NCBI RefSeq assembly: GCF_037975245.1
Contig: NC_092575.1
Coordinates: forward strand, 26,819,841 to 26,883,840
Source of the DNA: Apostichopus japonicus
Taxonomy: Eukaryota > Echinodermata > Holothuroidea > Aspidochirotida > Stichopodidae
Direction of reading: 5' to 3'
DNA: 64,000 bases
Shown: in pieces, positions 47,381-59,751 of the stretch
How positions within the stretch are numbered: the first letter of the stretch is position 1
Layout: the number at the start of each line of letters is the position of its first letter
Translations under genes and position numbers: made by a program
The notes under the pieces: generated by a model
What the model saw: only the letters and a program-made list of their open reading frames with translations
What the model was told of the DNA's origin: nothing
The model's database searches: none

Positions 47381-49432
47381 AACATATGAAGACGAGGTTT
47401 TTTAGTAATATTGCAACAAATGCTGCCCAAACGTTTTAAGGCTAAATTTGGTGTAGTAAGGAGATTCCATGATCAACTAAAAGTCAATTTCTTACTGGAA
47501 GCTCTACCCGATACAGTTACAGCTACTCAGGATGGCTTCTCATCTGTTGTACATGCCTGTAAGTATACACAATTAGCAAACTTGTAACCCCAAAGATGGA
47601 AGCGAACAGGGAGGCAGGGGAGGGTATGGGGAATGGCATTACAAGCATGGTATGGCTTATACACAAAGACGTATCTCAAATATTTAGGCAATTTTGAAAA
47701 ACAATGTAACACTTTGGAATGCAATGCTAGTTGTTTCGATTCCACCTATCCAAAGATAAGCAAAACTAGGGGTGGTCACACATTTTCATCTAACAGTCCC
47801 ACAAAGTTCTGCAATGATATTTAAACATTTAGGTGCATAGAAACGATGACATCCCTATGTTCTGAATTATTTCTTTTTGTCGGAACATACAGACATCAAA
47901 ACATACAGACGTCGGAACATTTAGATGTAACCATAGAGACAACTACGTTCACGCACAATAAGGTGGAAACTTATGTGACTTCTTTGGCTTATTTGGACTC
48001 AATCTGTAAAAGTATTTACATGTAAAAGTTCACACGTATGATTGTATTCATTTGTCACTTGATAAATACTTATGTCATCATACTTGCTGAGGTAGAAAGC
48101 AGCTAAGTTCAGATTCCCTGAGGGTAATATAAAAAATAAAAAAAGTACTGGACTGAAATAAGACCAATTTATGAGTTGTATAAGATATAATGTTGATTTA
48201 CTGTTACTTATCTAAAAGAAAACATGATCCACTCTTAACCATAAATCCCTTAAATCGAGACTGTAAACCAGATTATGAAAGATAATGGCAGTGTTAGGTC
48301 AGGCAAGTTTCACCCTTACAGTATGATACCCACTAGTTTTCATGTTGATATTGATACTTCACATGAATGTGGTAATACCACTCAACCAATCAATTGACAT
48401 GCAGACTACAATCTTGGCTTTGGTATTCTGCTCCAGAAGATTTCTTTTACACTGACATCCCATCAATCAGTTGACTGCATGGCATACCTTTGTACTGGCA
48501 TCAAATATGTCCCATTATCACACGAAAAAACCAATTCAGCCAACTCCTGTACCTGAGATTCAAAAATTGTATGTATGAAATACCTCCATGCTTTAAACTT
48601 AGGCAATATGCTCCATAAAATATATTTAAACCCAGTTTACAACAAAACCACTGTTGTATTGAGTAATGGAAGTTCTTTGAACTGAAAACATTAACCGTAA
48701 CATATTCTTCATTTCATAAAGAAATCAAGGACAGGACTTGCTTCTTGAACTTTTAATGGTCAAGACAACAATATGAGTTACTTGGTATTTTATAATACCT
48801 AGCCATTATGCTCTACTAAACAAACATTGTCCATTTAAAGGGTGTGAAGACTCGCCCAAAAAAGTAAGTCTAATGGCGGTAATCTGACCTAGTTTGGAAT
48901 GAGGTGTAACAGAAGTTTTAGACACCACCATTGATCCCAGAAAATACACACACAGCTGACACTAGTGTATAGTCAGTACATACAGCTGCGGTCAATATCC
49001 ACAGCACAGTGTATAAACGATACAGTGAAGGACATCTCAGGTCCCAGCTAAAGATAACAAGGTATCACATTTCATTACTGTCTGCATTTTGTAGCGACAC
49101 AAACAAAACGTCATTTGCAAGCAACAGAAAGTTAACTTTTTCAGATGGTCGCACGCGGTTTGAGGGGAGTCTTCATTGCCTTTTATTCTCCATCATTCAT
49201 AGACACTGTGAAATAGGAAAAGCTGCAGCAGCTGCAATACCCCTGCAGTAAGGCTGAGTATCAAACAGTAGTGATTACATCGGTAGACCAGCATCGCCCA
49301 TTGCATGAAGTTACACGCAGCCTGGCTGCAAGATGCTGCAGCCTCCAACAGCATCCTGCTCTTGACATAGTGACTGATTACTAAGAGTATGAATGAATAC
49401 TGACCATGATTGATATAAAATTATATGATCCT

Positions 49433-49438
49433 TTTATT
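49433..49438 (-). promoter_or_regulatory. Polyadenylation signal of the TPMT-like gene
   Basis: AATAAA reads on the minus strand about 130 bases beyond the TAA stop of the TPMT-like gene, a usual 3' UTR distance. No transcript evidence is available. Confidence 0.5.
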
Positions 49439-49567
49439 CTTAATTGTTACATTTAATAATGTATATAAGTGTGAATGTATATGAGTGTTTCAATTAAGGC
49501 AAAATATCATGATATTGAATATATATGAATTCCCTCTAAAAGATTGGAAAAATATTAATTGGAACCT

Positions 49568-52500
49568 TTAAACCTTGCTTTTCATAATATAGACAATATT
49601 AGTCATCCACGTCAGACCCCACTCTCTGAATACGGACTTTTCATCTATTTTGTCGTATCTCTCCTCCTCTGAAACATCGGCCCAGCTCGCTGTTTAAGAA
49701 GACAAAAGACCAGAGCATTTGAATGATGCAAATTCTCAACGAACCTCTTGTTAAGATTTGAGCATGAGAAATTTGACCAAATATATAAGACACACTTTTC
49801 CAAAAGTTATAAATAAAAAAGTGTAATCACCTATATGCATGATAAAACACTGACTTTTTCTGGTTTTAATTATACCTGTATACATCCCAGTTCATTTAAT
49901 TAAAATGCCCCCTTCAAGGTCAAATTGATGACATCAGCAATGACTATAGGATTATACAGCTACAAAGCACATATCAACATACCATATGCAGCTGTGTAGA
50001 GGACACACCACTGTCAAATATTCAAGCTTTGCAAACGGTAGCATATCTCGTTTTTACATCTAAATTATCTACACGAGTGTTGTAATGGAACACAATAAAT
50101 ACTAATATTGGGAAAACCTATCCAAAACATGTCAAAACATTGAGACTTGAGTTTGTTGTTCCTTGGCTGATAAAGTGCATTGATGTAAGTACATGTGGTG
50201 ATAATCATGAAATAATGAAGTGTTCAAATTCTGCATAGCAGTTTTGGAGACTCGGTCTCTCATAAAATAATATCATATCTTGTTACAACAACTGCTACAC
50301 ATCTTTGCATTTTGAGAAGGACCAGGACAACTGAGATAATACAAGACCGTCCCATAACATGCCTTTGAAGAAAGCAGTGCTCAAGGTGTAAATCTTGTGG
50401 GTCCTGAAAATAAGACTGAACTTGAAACACTCATATGTTTTACAAACTTTGAAATCTATTCAGTTCCTTCGAAGGAAATTCTTTTAAAGCCAACATAAAA
50501 AATGATCAATGAAGTGTGGGATATGATTCCTATTTTCCACTGACATGGAAGGTTAATGCCATTATCCGTATAACGAAAAAAAAAAATCTGCAAATATCTT
50601 CTCATTCCTAGAATTCTGGCATCTTTCATTTGTTACTTCAGGTCTTTTTTGTGACCAAATTTAAGGAAGAATTTCTTAGCTTTTTTCTTTAGGTTGACTG
50701 TTTTTTTGGTCTACCATAATAATTTTCACATGCTTTTGTTCTAACTTTCATTAATTATCCAAATTCTATGACTGGCATACCAAATGTGCATATTTGATAC
50801 GGATTATATTGTTGTGCATGATTCTTGGCATAAAAGTCAAGTCAAATCCTGGTAAAATCCTCAGATACAAAATTCAGACCTTAGCTACTTAGTCTGATAC
50901 CATGAAAAATGATGGAATGCTCACCAAAGATATCATCGACATCCTGCCGGAAAAATGGATATGGGGCATCTGTAAACCATGAAAATAAGACAAAATATAT
51001 AAAAACACAATATGTATGAAATCTACTGAATCCAAAATAACTTGAAAACTTTAATCAACCAAAAGATTGTGTCAAAAGTTTCAAAGGCTATTGGAGAGAT
51101 GCATTGTGGGAAGTTTACATTGAATCCCCAACAAAATGGAAAATAGTTTGAAAAATACAGTACGTAGTTAATCAACCTATCAAATTTTCTTTGATATTAA
51201 ACTGTAGACAAATCAATCAGTATGATAATAACAGATACAATTTACCGAAAGAGTAATCAAGAGAGGATGGTGAGATAATAATTCAATGCTGACTATTTTT
51301 GCAATTTATCACTAGAAATAACACTTTTTTAGCAAAAAATACCAAAATTTAATATTTGGGTATTATTAAGTTGACCTTACTCCACAAGACAATGCTTTTA
51401 TAGCCCATTGTTTCTATTAACCATTCTATGGGTTACTGTAATAGGAAGGTAATAGAATGTTTAATTGCTAATAAATCAGACCTAAAAAATCAAGAAAATG
51501 CCACGGTGCTGACAAACTGCAACATTTCAAAGTAAAATAATTCAGCCAATTTGAAAGCAATGCAAGTGAAATTTTCAGAATATGCTTATTACATGGCACA
51601 ATAATCATGCAATGAGGGTGGTAGTCATTTTTGGAGGGGGTCCAGCAACAGCCATCAGTGATTTGACAAGATATGACCCTACCATGAGAAAGTGTTTCAT
51701 TTGGAAAAAGTCATGAGGTTTTTATGTCCCTATAATTGAATAGAGCTCAAATAAAAAGATCTAAATTGACCAAATAATTTAAATCTACTTACAAATGTAA
51801 TATAATAAATACAAACTCCAACTTACGTTGTTTAATCCTCTGGTCCCAGTCATATTCGTAAATCTCTGCTAGAATGTTGGTCCCTGGTTTGGAAACATCC
51901 TTCAACATTTTGATATATCTGAAAATAAAAGACATAGAATTGTGCAACAGAGCATCTCACACACAGCAGATCTACAAGATTAGTTTATTACATTACATTA
52001 CATATTAGGCACTTATTAGGCTACATCGAGATCGTAGTGCTTTGACAACTTAGCCTTGGTCATTGGTAATTTGTCACACCTACACACCAAAGTGTGCGCG
52101 AATCAATCAATCTCTCCTGGGGCACCACAGTGCACCACAACCACGTGTCCCTAGGGGGACTTCCCATAGTGTGCAGCCACAAACCGGCGCACGAAACTAT
52201 ATTTACAAGTTACCTCGCAAGTCCCCATTTATACACCTGGGTGAAGAGAGGCAATGGAGATAAAGTGCCTTGCCCAAGGACACAACGCAATGATCTGGCC
52301 GGGGCTCAAACCTGTTATCCTTAGATCCCCAGTCCACTGCCTTAACCACTTGACCACAACGCCCCAACATTAGAATGACAGTATCATAATAATAACTGAA
52401 AAATTTGAATTTATCAACTGCAGGCTGTCCACTCACATTTGGCTAACTAAGAGATTGATGTGGTTACAAACATGCAGATGTTGCGCCTTTAACTAGCTAG

Positions 52501-55500
52501 TAATTTAAGGTGTTATCCAGTATAGACAAGTTTCAATCATTTTTAAATCTAAGAGGAATGTTTTAATCTCTCTTTCAAATTTCTCACAATGATATTTAAT
52601 GATATTTCATCACTTCATAGCCAAATTTAGCAACATACTGATTTTCTAATTGATTGCTTACCCGCCTAATACTTAACACTGTACATCTTTGTGTAACAGA
52701 TGCTTATCCAAGAATTAAGACCTTTGACCTCATTGCTGTTTGTACTGTAGCATCCAAATATACCAGAAATGATATCAATAGTCAACCTTATCAAAACAAA
52801 TTATTTGAAACCAAAGAGAGTTATTATTATCCAAACAGAGGGTAATTGTTTTCTCTCTATACATTGTTTACAAATTGGTGAATAATCAACTAGGCAGGTC
52901 ATCTTACTGATTCACTATCTATTGCATGACTTGCAGATTCATTTAGTTAATCTATACAATACTGCAATATACATCCATTATGATATAAAACAGTAAAAAC
53001 TCACCAGGGATCTGCAACATACAGCCTACCATCATAGCTACATACACACTACCATCTTAGCCACATAATACACACTAACATCATAGCCACATAGCCTACA
53101 CCTGACAACTTGGCATGGGTAAATAACTATGTCTGCTATAAAGGGACATGGAAATGTTCTTTCAGTAATGGTTTTCTTGCACCAAGTACAATTTTTGTTC
53201 TGGTAGTTGAACTTTATTGGTATTGGTTTCTCCCTATATACATTGTTACACTCTGGTAGATTATCAACAATGCAGTGTCTCTTAAATTCAGTCAGTTCCA
53301 TGTAGTGGGCCTGTACTCCTGTTCTAGTATATAGTTACCTGTAATCGTTCTCACCCGTGTGGATTTGCATTGGCACTTGCAGAAATTTGAAGATCTAGCA
53401 GAGATACTAGTGTGCAAGAGTACACTCCTGCTCGTAACCATGGAAACTGTACTCATATCTCTACTCATAATCGGAATCGTACTTACACCTGTCCTCATGA
53501 GCATTATATTTGTAATACATGTAGATTGGCATATTCAAACCAAACATATTCCATGAGTCTATTGAGTAAAATCACTCTGAAATATTCTTAATTCTGAGCG
53601 ACTTTTCACTTCAAATGAGGCAACTACTTACTTCACCCAATGAACGCAATACCACTGGATGCAACACACTTTCAAGTTCATCTTTTGTTTCAAATTCAGG
53701 CTATTTGTGCCCCAACAAGGGGAACAAGGATGTGCACACTATATAGCACTTGTCACAGATAACGTAGCAGGACTAGACAACTCCCCGCCCCTACCACCCT
53801 CCCCACACATCCACAAATTGAATGTAGCATGTGACTAACATGTCTATTTAACCACCAATCATAATACAACTTACCCAGCTCTGTCTGGAGGGTCCATAGC
53901 AACCAAAGAGCCCCTGTCCCAAATAGCATCAAACTTGCCAACTAATGCACTGTGTAGAAATAAAGTTGACAAGTAAACCAACATTAATACATGAAAGGTC
54001 TTGTAAGGAAGCATAACTACCTTATTACATATTAAATAATGATGTCGATGGTGATAATGATAATCAAAGGCATTTATAGATTACCACAAAATCATAAACT
54101 GCAATCGATTAAGATTGTTAACCTTATGGATGGACCTAGCATGGATGGTTTCAGGTTAAGCACATGGCAATTTTTCTTATCCAGTATTTACTTTGGAGAT
54201 CAACAATGAAATTGAGACAAAGAGTGGTCAAATGTGGATAGCTATATTAACTTCTGGAGTATTTATATGTGTGACTGAGTCAAACATTTCACAACCTTGC
54301 AATGATTTGATTTCTGTCAGGTAGTTTTATTTTCCTGTTAAGAGATCTCCGACAATGGTGACTGTACTACTTACAAAACGTTTTAAAATTAATCATCTCT
54401 GCAGTAAATTGCATGTTGATAATAACAATGACCCATGATTCTATATATAACCTACAATTTGGGTTTGTCACACAGGCAAAACAAAAATGGGTTCTATTAC
54501 TGCTAGAAGATAATTCATTTGTCCAATCCATATTGGAATTTCAATTTTGTTTACATTGATATGGATCGTGATGCACTGATTACTTCTTTCTATTGTTGTA
54601 GCTCTGTTAAGCTATTAAATTAATGTATACTAAAATTCATTGTTTCCTTCAAAGGCTAAAATATGATGGAACAAAAAACAGCAAAGTCTTTGAAGGTGAA
54701 TAGTATCGTCCACAAAACGTTGGATATAACTTTAAAGAAATAAACTTGTCATCAAATTGAGCACCATGTTAACTGCCAAACCTCTAAATGTTAACCCGCT
54801 TTAAAATATATAAATGTTTTATTGACTTTGCTCCTTTGCCTGAGAAAAAGTAGAGGATTGAGGCATCTCAGACATCCCAAAGTTGTGAAACTGCCCGGCA
54901 ATTTCTACAAAATAAACGTTAGGATATATCAATGTTAATTATCTTCATTTTTATAGGAATATACAAAATATGAAAAACTCACTAATACTAACCTAGTGAT
55001 AGCCAAAGCATCACACTTGTACAATTTGATTTTGCCAGACTCTCCCTGTATAAAAAGGACAGTCAAGTAAAATTTAAGTTATATATTACAGGTTTCATAT
55101 TCATACATACTGAACATAACATGACCACTTTTCCGAGCCAAGCTATGATTGCTGTTCTGGAAATAATATTTTGAATGTGAAACTAATGATGTTGTGATAC
55201 AACATGGTGTTAGTTACAGACACCAATAATTTTTTGTCTTGATTTTGATTTCTAAGAAGGGCATCAGAAAGATACTGTAAGTGTAACTGTCATTATAAAT
55301 GGAAAGTGTACATGCCAAAGGTTTGAACAACTCACGCAGGAAACATGGCTACTAAAAGATCTCAAATTTCAAATGACCTCCAGAATTATATTTGGGTTAA
55401 AGATACCAGTAGTGCCCTGCAGTAATAATCCCGGAAGGAAATGAGGTTCCCACATATGGGACATCACCACATTAATTGTATTATGTGACTAAACAGGCAG

Positions 55501-58500
55501 GGATGTTGGAAGTGGGTTCAAACTAGAGGGGAGCAGATAGGACACAAATGTTGGGAAATGTAGGACACATGCTAAGTTTAAAGTTTTCACCAAAAGCATA
55601 ATTTTTCATCAAGCTGGAGTGGCAAAGAATTTTGTCACAAGAGGGGCCCTTCTAATTAATTAAAAGTGGTGGTTTGAGACTTTCCATGACTGGAGAATCT
55701 AGTGTCCTTTGGTCCCCTCCCCCTCCCCCACTACTTTACATGGTCTTCTCCCCCCACCCCCCCCCCCTTACTCCCAAGTTCTGAATATGTAAATCAAATA
55801 TATGCAAATCTCACTTGAAAAATTGTAATTTAAGTTTTGACAAACTTTTAGCCTATTCATTAGCAAAGAAATGTTTCTTTGGAAGTCTTAATTTACCATA
55901 TTTTGTTATCATGTATGCACAAGAAATGAATTAAAACCCCAACCAATACACTACCTGCTGATCATGACTGAAATATTTAGCCCTGGGAAATAGAGGCAAT
56001 ATTATCACTGTTCTACTTGGATAATCATGGATCTTGCAAAGTCTTAATCAAAAAGAAAACAAACCCTGGAATTCAAAACCAATTAATACTTACAGTGAAT
56101 AATTTACCATCTGGAATGCCTGGAATATCAGAAATGGAATATTTCATATTCTGTTCCTGGAAGAACTGCTCGCAAGCCATCTCTACTCCTTCTACACCTA
56201 CAACCTCCTGTCCCTGATCAGAGAGCCTTTAGGTGAAGTATAGAGCACTGTTAAACTATAGTCATAGTAGTAGTAGTAGTAGTAGTAAGTTGAGTCTCGT
56301 CTATCCGACATGCTCAGTGATTAACCTCCCCCACGTATCACGATCTTGCGCAACATTTACAGCTTCCTCAAAATTGTTAATGTTAAACTATAGTCATAAC
56401 TGTTAGAAATCTTCCACTTATAATTTTTCAGCACATTGCTTCCTGGTACAGACTAATTTTGCATGCGTATATAAGTTTGTGTCATCTTCGTGTATTAATT
56501 TTTATAGCTATCAAATTATTTACCAGTTTCCTGTACCGTTTTGAACAAAGAGCAAATGATTCTTACAGTAGAGGAACATGCATTGTGCTAGTAGCTTCAC
56601 AGAATCTTGTGGATAAGACACTACTGTTACTTTAGATTACATCACGTAACATGCTGCTAGTCACAACAAGGACCTACAAGGTTTTCAAGTTTTTTTTTCT
56701 TGTAAAGTACGGTGTCTGGTAGGCCTGTGGTATTATGCATATAGACTATCACTTCTTGTATACATTCCATAGAAATTTGGCTATACCTGGAAAATCACTT
56801 TGTAATACACTGTTCTCACACTATCAACCAATGTGAGTATCTATAGATCTAAGACCAATCCTAACATGTGAACTAAACAACTGGATCCCGCTCTCGACCC
56901 CAGTCTCCTTACATCAAGACTGGAACCTTGTGATCCCAATGGTATTCCCTACAAGTAATACCCGATTAGTCCAAGAAATCTCATCACTGCGATGTAGGTT
57001 AACTTGGGGCTGTGTGTACACTTTAGTCACACCACAGGAGGAGGGAGGGTGATGCATTTAAAGCTGATTTGTCAATTATAAAAGGCAGATCTGTGTAATT
57101 AATCACTCCCTTGCAGAGTATTGTAAACATGAATTACAGGGGTAGCAAACAAGAAAAAGAAATTAGTTGTCCTCACTAGAGAGAGTGTAACCCTATATAC
57201 ATTGACAGTTTGCCAAACCACTTGGAGTTCTATTTATATATGTCATGATTTGTGAGGACCTGCGGCTATATTGAAAGATAAGTTTGAATTTTGTTTTATG
57301 ACCACAACTCATAGGGCACTACCACTGGTGATGAGTGACAATCCTTTAAGAAACTATGGCTTCTTCAGATCTCCTTTATTTTTGCTCCCTTTTTGTTTAA
57401 ATTTATTTTTCAGTAACCCAAATATTATTCCTTTTTGTGCCAAGATATGTATTCCAGTTTCAAATAAAAAAAGTTGATCAAAATAAAGACATGAAGGAAG
57501 CCGAACATTTATCAAAGATGGAATGTAACATACATGTCTATTGGAAGATAATAAATCCAACTCAATAACTTACCATTTCATGTCCAGAGTTTTACCGCAT
57601 AAAGGAATAAAGAATCTCAGACCCTTTTTACCCCCAGTGAGCTTTCCATAGTACTTAACTAATGAACTGAAACAGAACAGAAAATACATGTATTTATCAT
57701 GTCTTGAAGAATCTATTGAAAGCTACATGTCTTTTATGCTTAAAAGGTGCTAATAGCAAGAGTGATTATAATGGCTTGAAACAATCGAAAGTGGACATTC
57801 CTCTGAACATCATATAAGTGTACGTTGAACAGCAACGGTTTCATAAACACAGGAGCTTACTGTACAATCACCATTTCACAAGGAGGAGCAGAGTGATTTC
57901 AAGACTGACTAGCTGTTTTGAGACTTACTACACTTACTGTAGCTGGCCGAGCAAATATTTGTAACGAGCATCTGGTGATATTTTGTTTCTCTTGTAGCAA
58001 CTTTAACGTACAAAAACACAAATGTCAGAAAGAGAAACTACGGTTCTCTGAAATGTATGAATTCCAAGTTCGTTGGGGGAGCCTGGGGACGAAAACATCA
58101 GTGTTTGCAGATATTTCTTGTTCTCTTGAAGCCATTTTAAAGAACAGATTTAAAGAGAAAATTCAACTTCAGTGAAATGTAAATCCCCTAAATGCTGTAG
58201 CATTTTCTCAGGTAAATGTCATCCATATCTTTGAAATGTAGAATTAAAGGAGAAACAGAGAGAATGATTTTGTTTTCTCAATTCTTTTTTATTTTATTGC
58301 TATTACCTTCTTGGGGGGAGGGGGGGGGGGTTGTAAGACCACACGGAATTTGGCTTCACTTTTGAGACCCACTTAGCACTGATTTGAGACTTACTTTCCA
58401 TTTTGCCAACCCCCCACCCCCACTCCCTCAGTATTTGTATGGCTTCCTCCTGTACACATGTAATTTGACTATCTACCTCACCAAGCTGAATATTGCACAT

Positions 58501-58623
58501 GTTCCATGTTGAATAACACATGCAATAGGAATAATTTACTTACTGGTTCACCTTAGGCATGTGAAAGTCTATCCATCCGGCTTCCCAACCTTTCTTCCAT
58601 TTGTCAACTCTTGATTCATCCAT
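49568..58623 (-). CDS. TPMT: Thiopurine S-methyltransferase family enzyme (TPMT-like)
   Basis: A class I SAM-dependent methyltransferase; the vertebrate enzyme methylates thiopurines in the cytosol, and its natural substrate is unknown. Coding exons on the minus strand: 58623-58544 (ATG), 57666-57574, 56226-56094, 55045-54993, 53949-53875, 51918-51827, 50969-50925 and 49689-49568 (stop TAA). They total 693 bases, 230 residues; human TPMT is 245. All eight join in phase with GT-AG ends. Family landmarks: a W-rich start MDESRVDKWKKGWEAGW; the SAM-binding motif FFIPLCGKTLDMKW (residues 45-58); VVGVEGVEMACEQFF; FDAIWDRGSLVAMDPPDR (126-143); and WGLTWMTNIVYIM near the end. A CAG lies just before the first ATG, so a 5' untranslated exon is likely upstream. 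Introns carry a SINE and a LINE fragment. The family is clear; the substrate here is inferred only by family. Confidence 0.5.
51985..52365 (-). mobile_element. tRNA-derived SINE in a TPMT intron
   Basis: On the minus strand it begins GGGGCGTTGTGGTCAAGTGG, with an A-box-like TGGTCAAGTGG (52347-52357) and a B box GGTTTGAGCCC (52302-52312). A body follows with CTTGGGCAAGGCACTTTATC and TCACCCAGGTGTATAAATGG, wording typical of widespread animal SINEs. It ends in a short TGTAA-type tail (51985-52003). The tail lies about 67 bp from the acceptor of TPMT exon 51918-51827. A short possible target duplication, A(G/C)ATTAG, flanks it. Confidence 0.5.
56267..56381 (-). mobile_element. LINE 3' fragment with perfect 17-bp target duplication
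   Basis: The same LINE family as at 18.05 kb, in reverse orientation: the last codons read NINNFEEAVNVAQDRDTW, then GRLITEHVG and TAG (56303-56301), followed by a (TAC)n tail. GTTAAACTATAGTCATA occurs on both sides (56250-56266 and 56382-56398) without mismatch. The insert is only 115 bp, severely 5'-truncated, and its tail lies about 40 bp from the acceptor of TPMT exon 56226-56094. Confidence 0.5.
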
Positions 58624-59453
58624 TCTGCAATGAACATAAGTTGATACTGATTATAACTAATTCAAGTTGTGAAGTCCATTTCAGTGACAGAGCAAAGAAA
58701 TTATGTTCTTTCCATATTTTTATATACTGTATTTACCCCCAGTTTACCTAAAACAAAATGGTTACATTGATAAATGTTCACTTAACCTCTCCAGGGTGCA
58801 ATCATTTAAGATCAATACTGATGGCCTTGAACTGAAGGTTTTCAGAACTGGCATAGCTTAGAAGTGCTAGGACAACAGCCTAACCTGGTTTTACCTTTTT
58901 TTCGTTTTAGGTCAGCTCCAACAGTCCAAGGGCATGTATGAAAAAAAGTATGATATAGCTACCATAACTGCTTCAGTTTCATAGTATATTTCTTTCAGAT
59001 CTCTAACTTGGTAATTGAAAACATGGTGTCAGTGCAGGGCACACAAATGTAGGAGAGGCTTTTTAATCTTAGTTATATAACGCAAAGTGTATTTGTACAT
59101 CCCTGACCTAACTGTATTGTATACTATTTGTAACTGAACATGCTACAGTAACGGTACGTATCATTTCGCGCTATTTGGATACAATGGCAACATTCCGTCA
59201 GCGATTCGGTCTAGCCTAGGCCTTAGTATAACATAGTACTAGCACTAGGATGGTGACTTCGAAGTTCGGCCACTTAAGACTTAAAACACCCCAAAACTAA
59301 ATCTTCTGGTATAAATCATTTGAAAATATACTTCATATGGTGGGAGAATTTTGTCATAGTACGATACACGGCCAAACTTTCTTTCCTGCAAACTGTTTTC
59401 ACGTTGTTTTCCAAGAAGATTCTTCGTGATTGTGGAACTGGTATTTCTTGCTA

Positions 59454-59732
59454 GAGTATTGCGAAGTTCGGCCGCGCAACCCACAGTGTGGCGATGGTGA
59501 TAAAATTGGGGGCGCAGTTGCTTTTTCAGTAATTATAACAGACTTCATAGATCTTCGTCATTTTATTGACAAATATGTAAGTAATTTCTTGCACACGGGT
59601 CATTTTGGAGAGAAAATAACTGTAGCTTCGTACTTTTTGGTGAAATTTGACTCTTCCTGTAGATTTTCATGGTGAAATCGTGTATTTCTTAAGGGTGGCC
59701 GATCTTCGCAGTGTGGCGAACTTCGCAATACT
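59454..59732. mobile_element. 279-bp MITE near the TPMT 5' end
   Basis: Perfect 16-bp inverted repeats AGTATTGCGAAGTTCG at 59454-59469 and 59717-59732; CAGTGTGGCG occurs inside both ends. A related GAAGTTCGGCC lies outside at 59261. It sits 0.8 kb upstream of the TPMT ATG and directly left of the pogo element. No clear target duplication. Confidence 0.5.
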
Positions 59733-59751
59733 GACTATATAGTGAATGCTT

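Larger units (their letters stand above)
47000..49560. other. Intergenic spacer UFD1 - TPMT
   Basis: Both neighbours read leftward, so this 2.6 kb holds the TPMT 3' UTR and the UFD1 promoter. Only the 47178-47380 duplication stands out. Confidence 0.5.
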
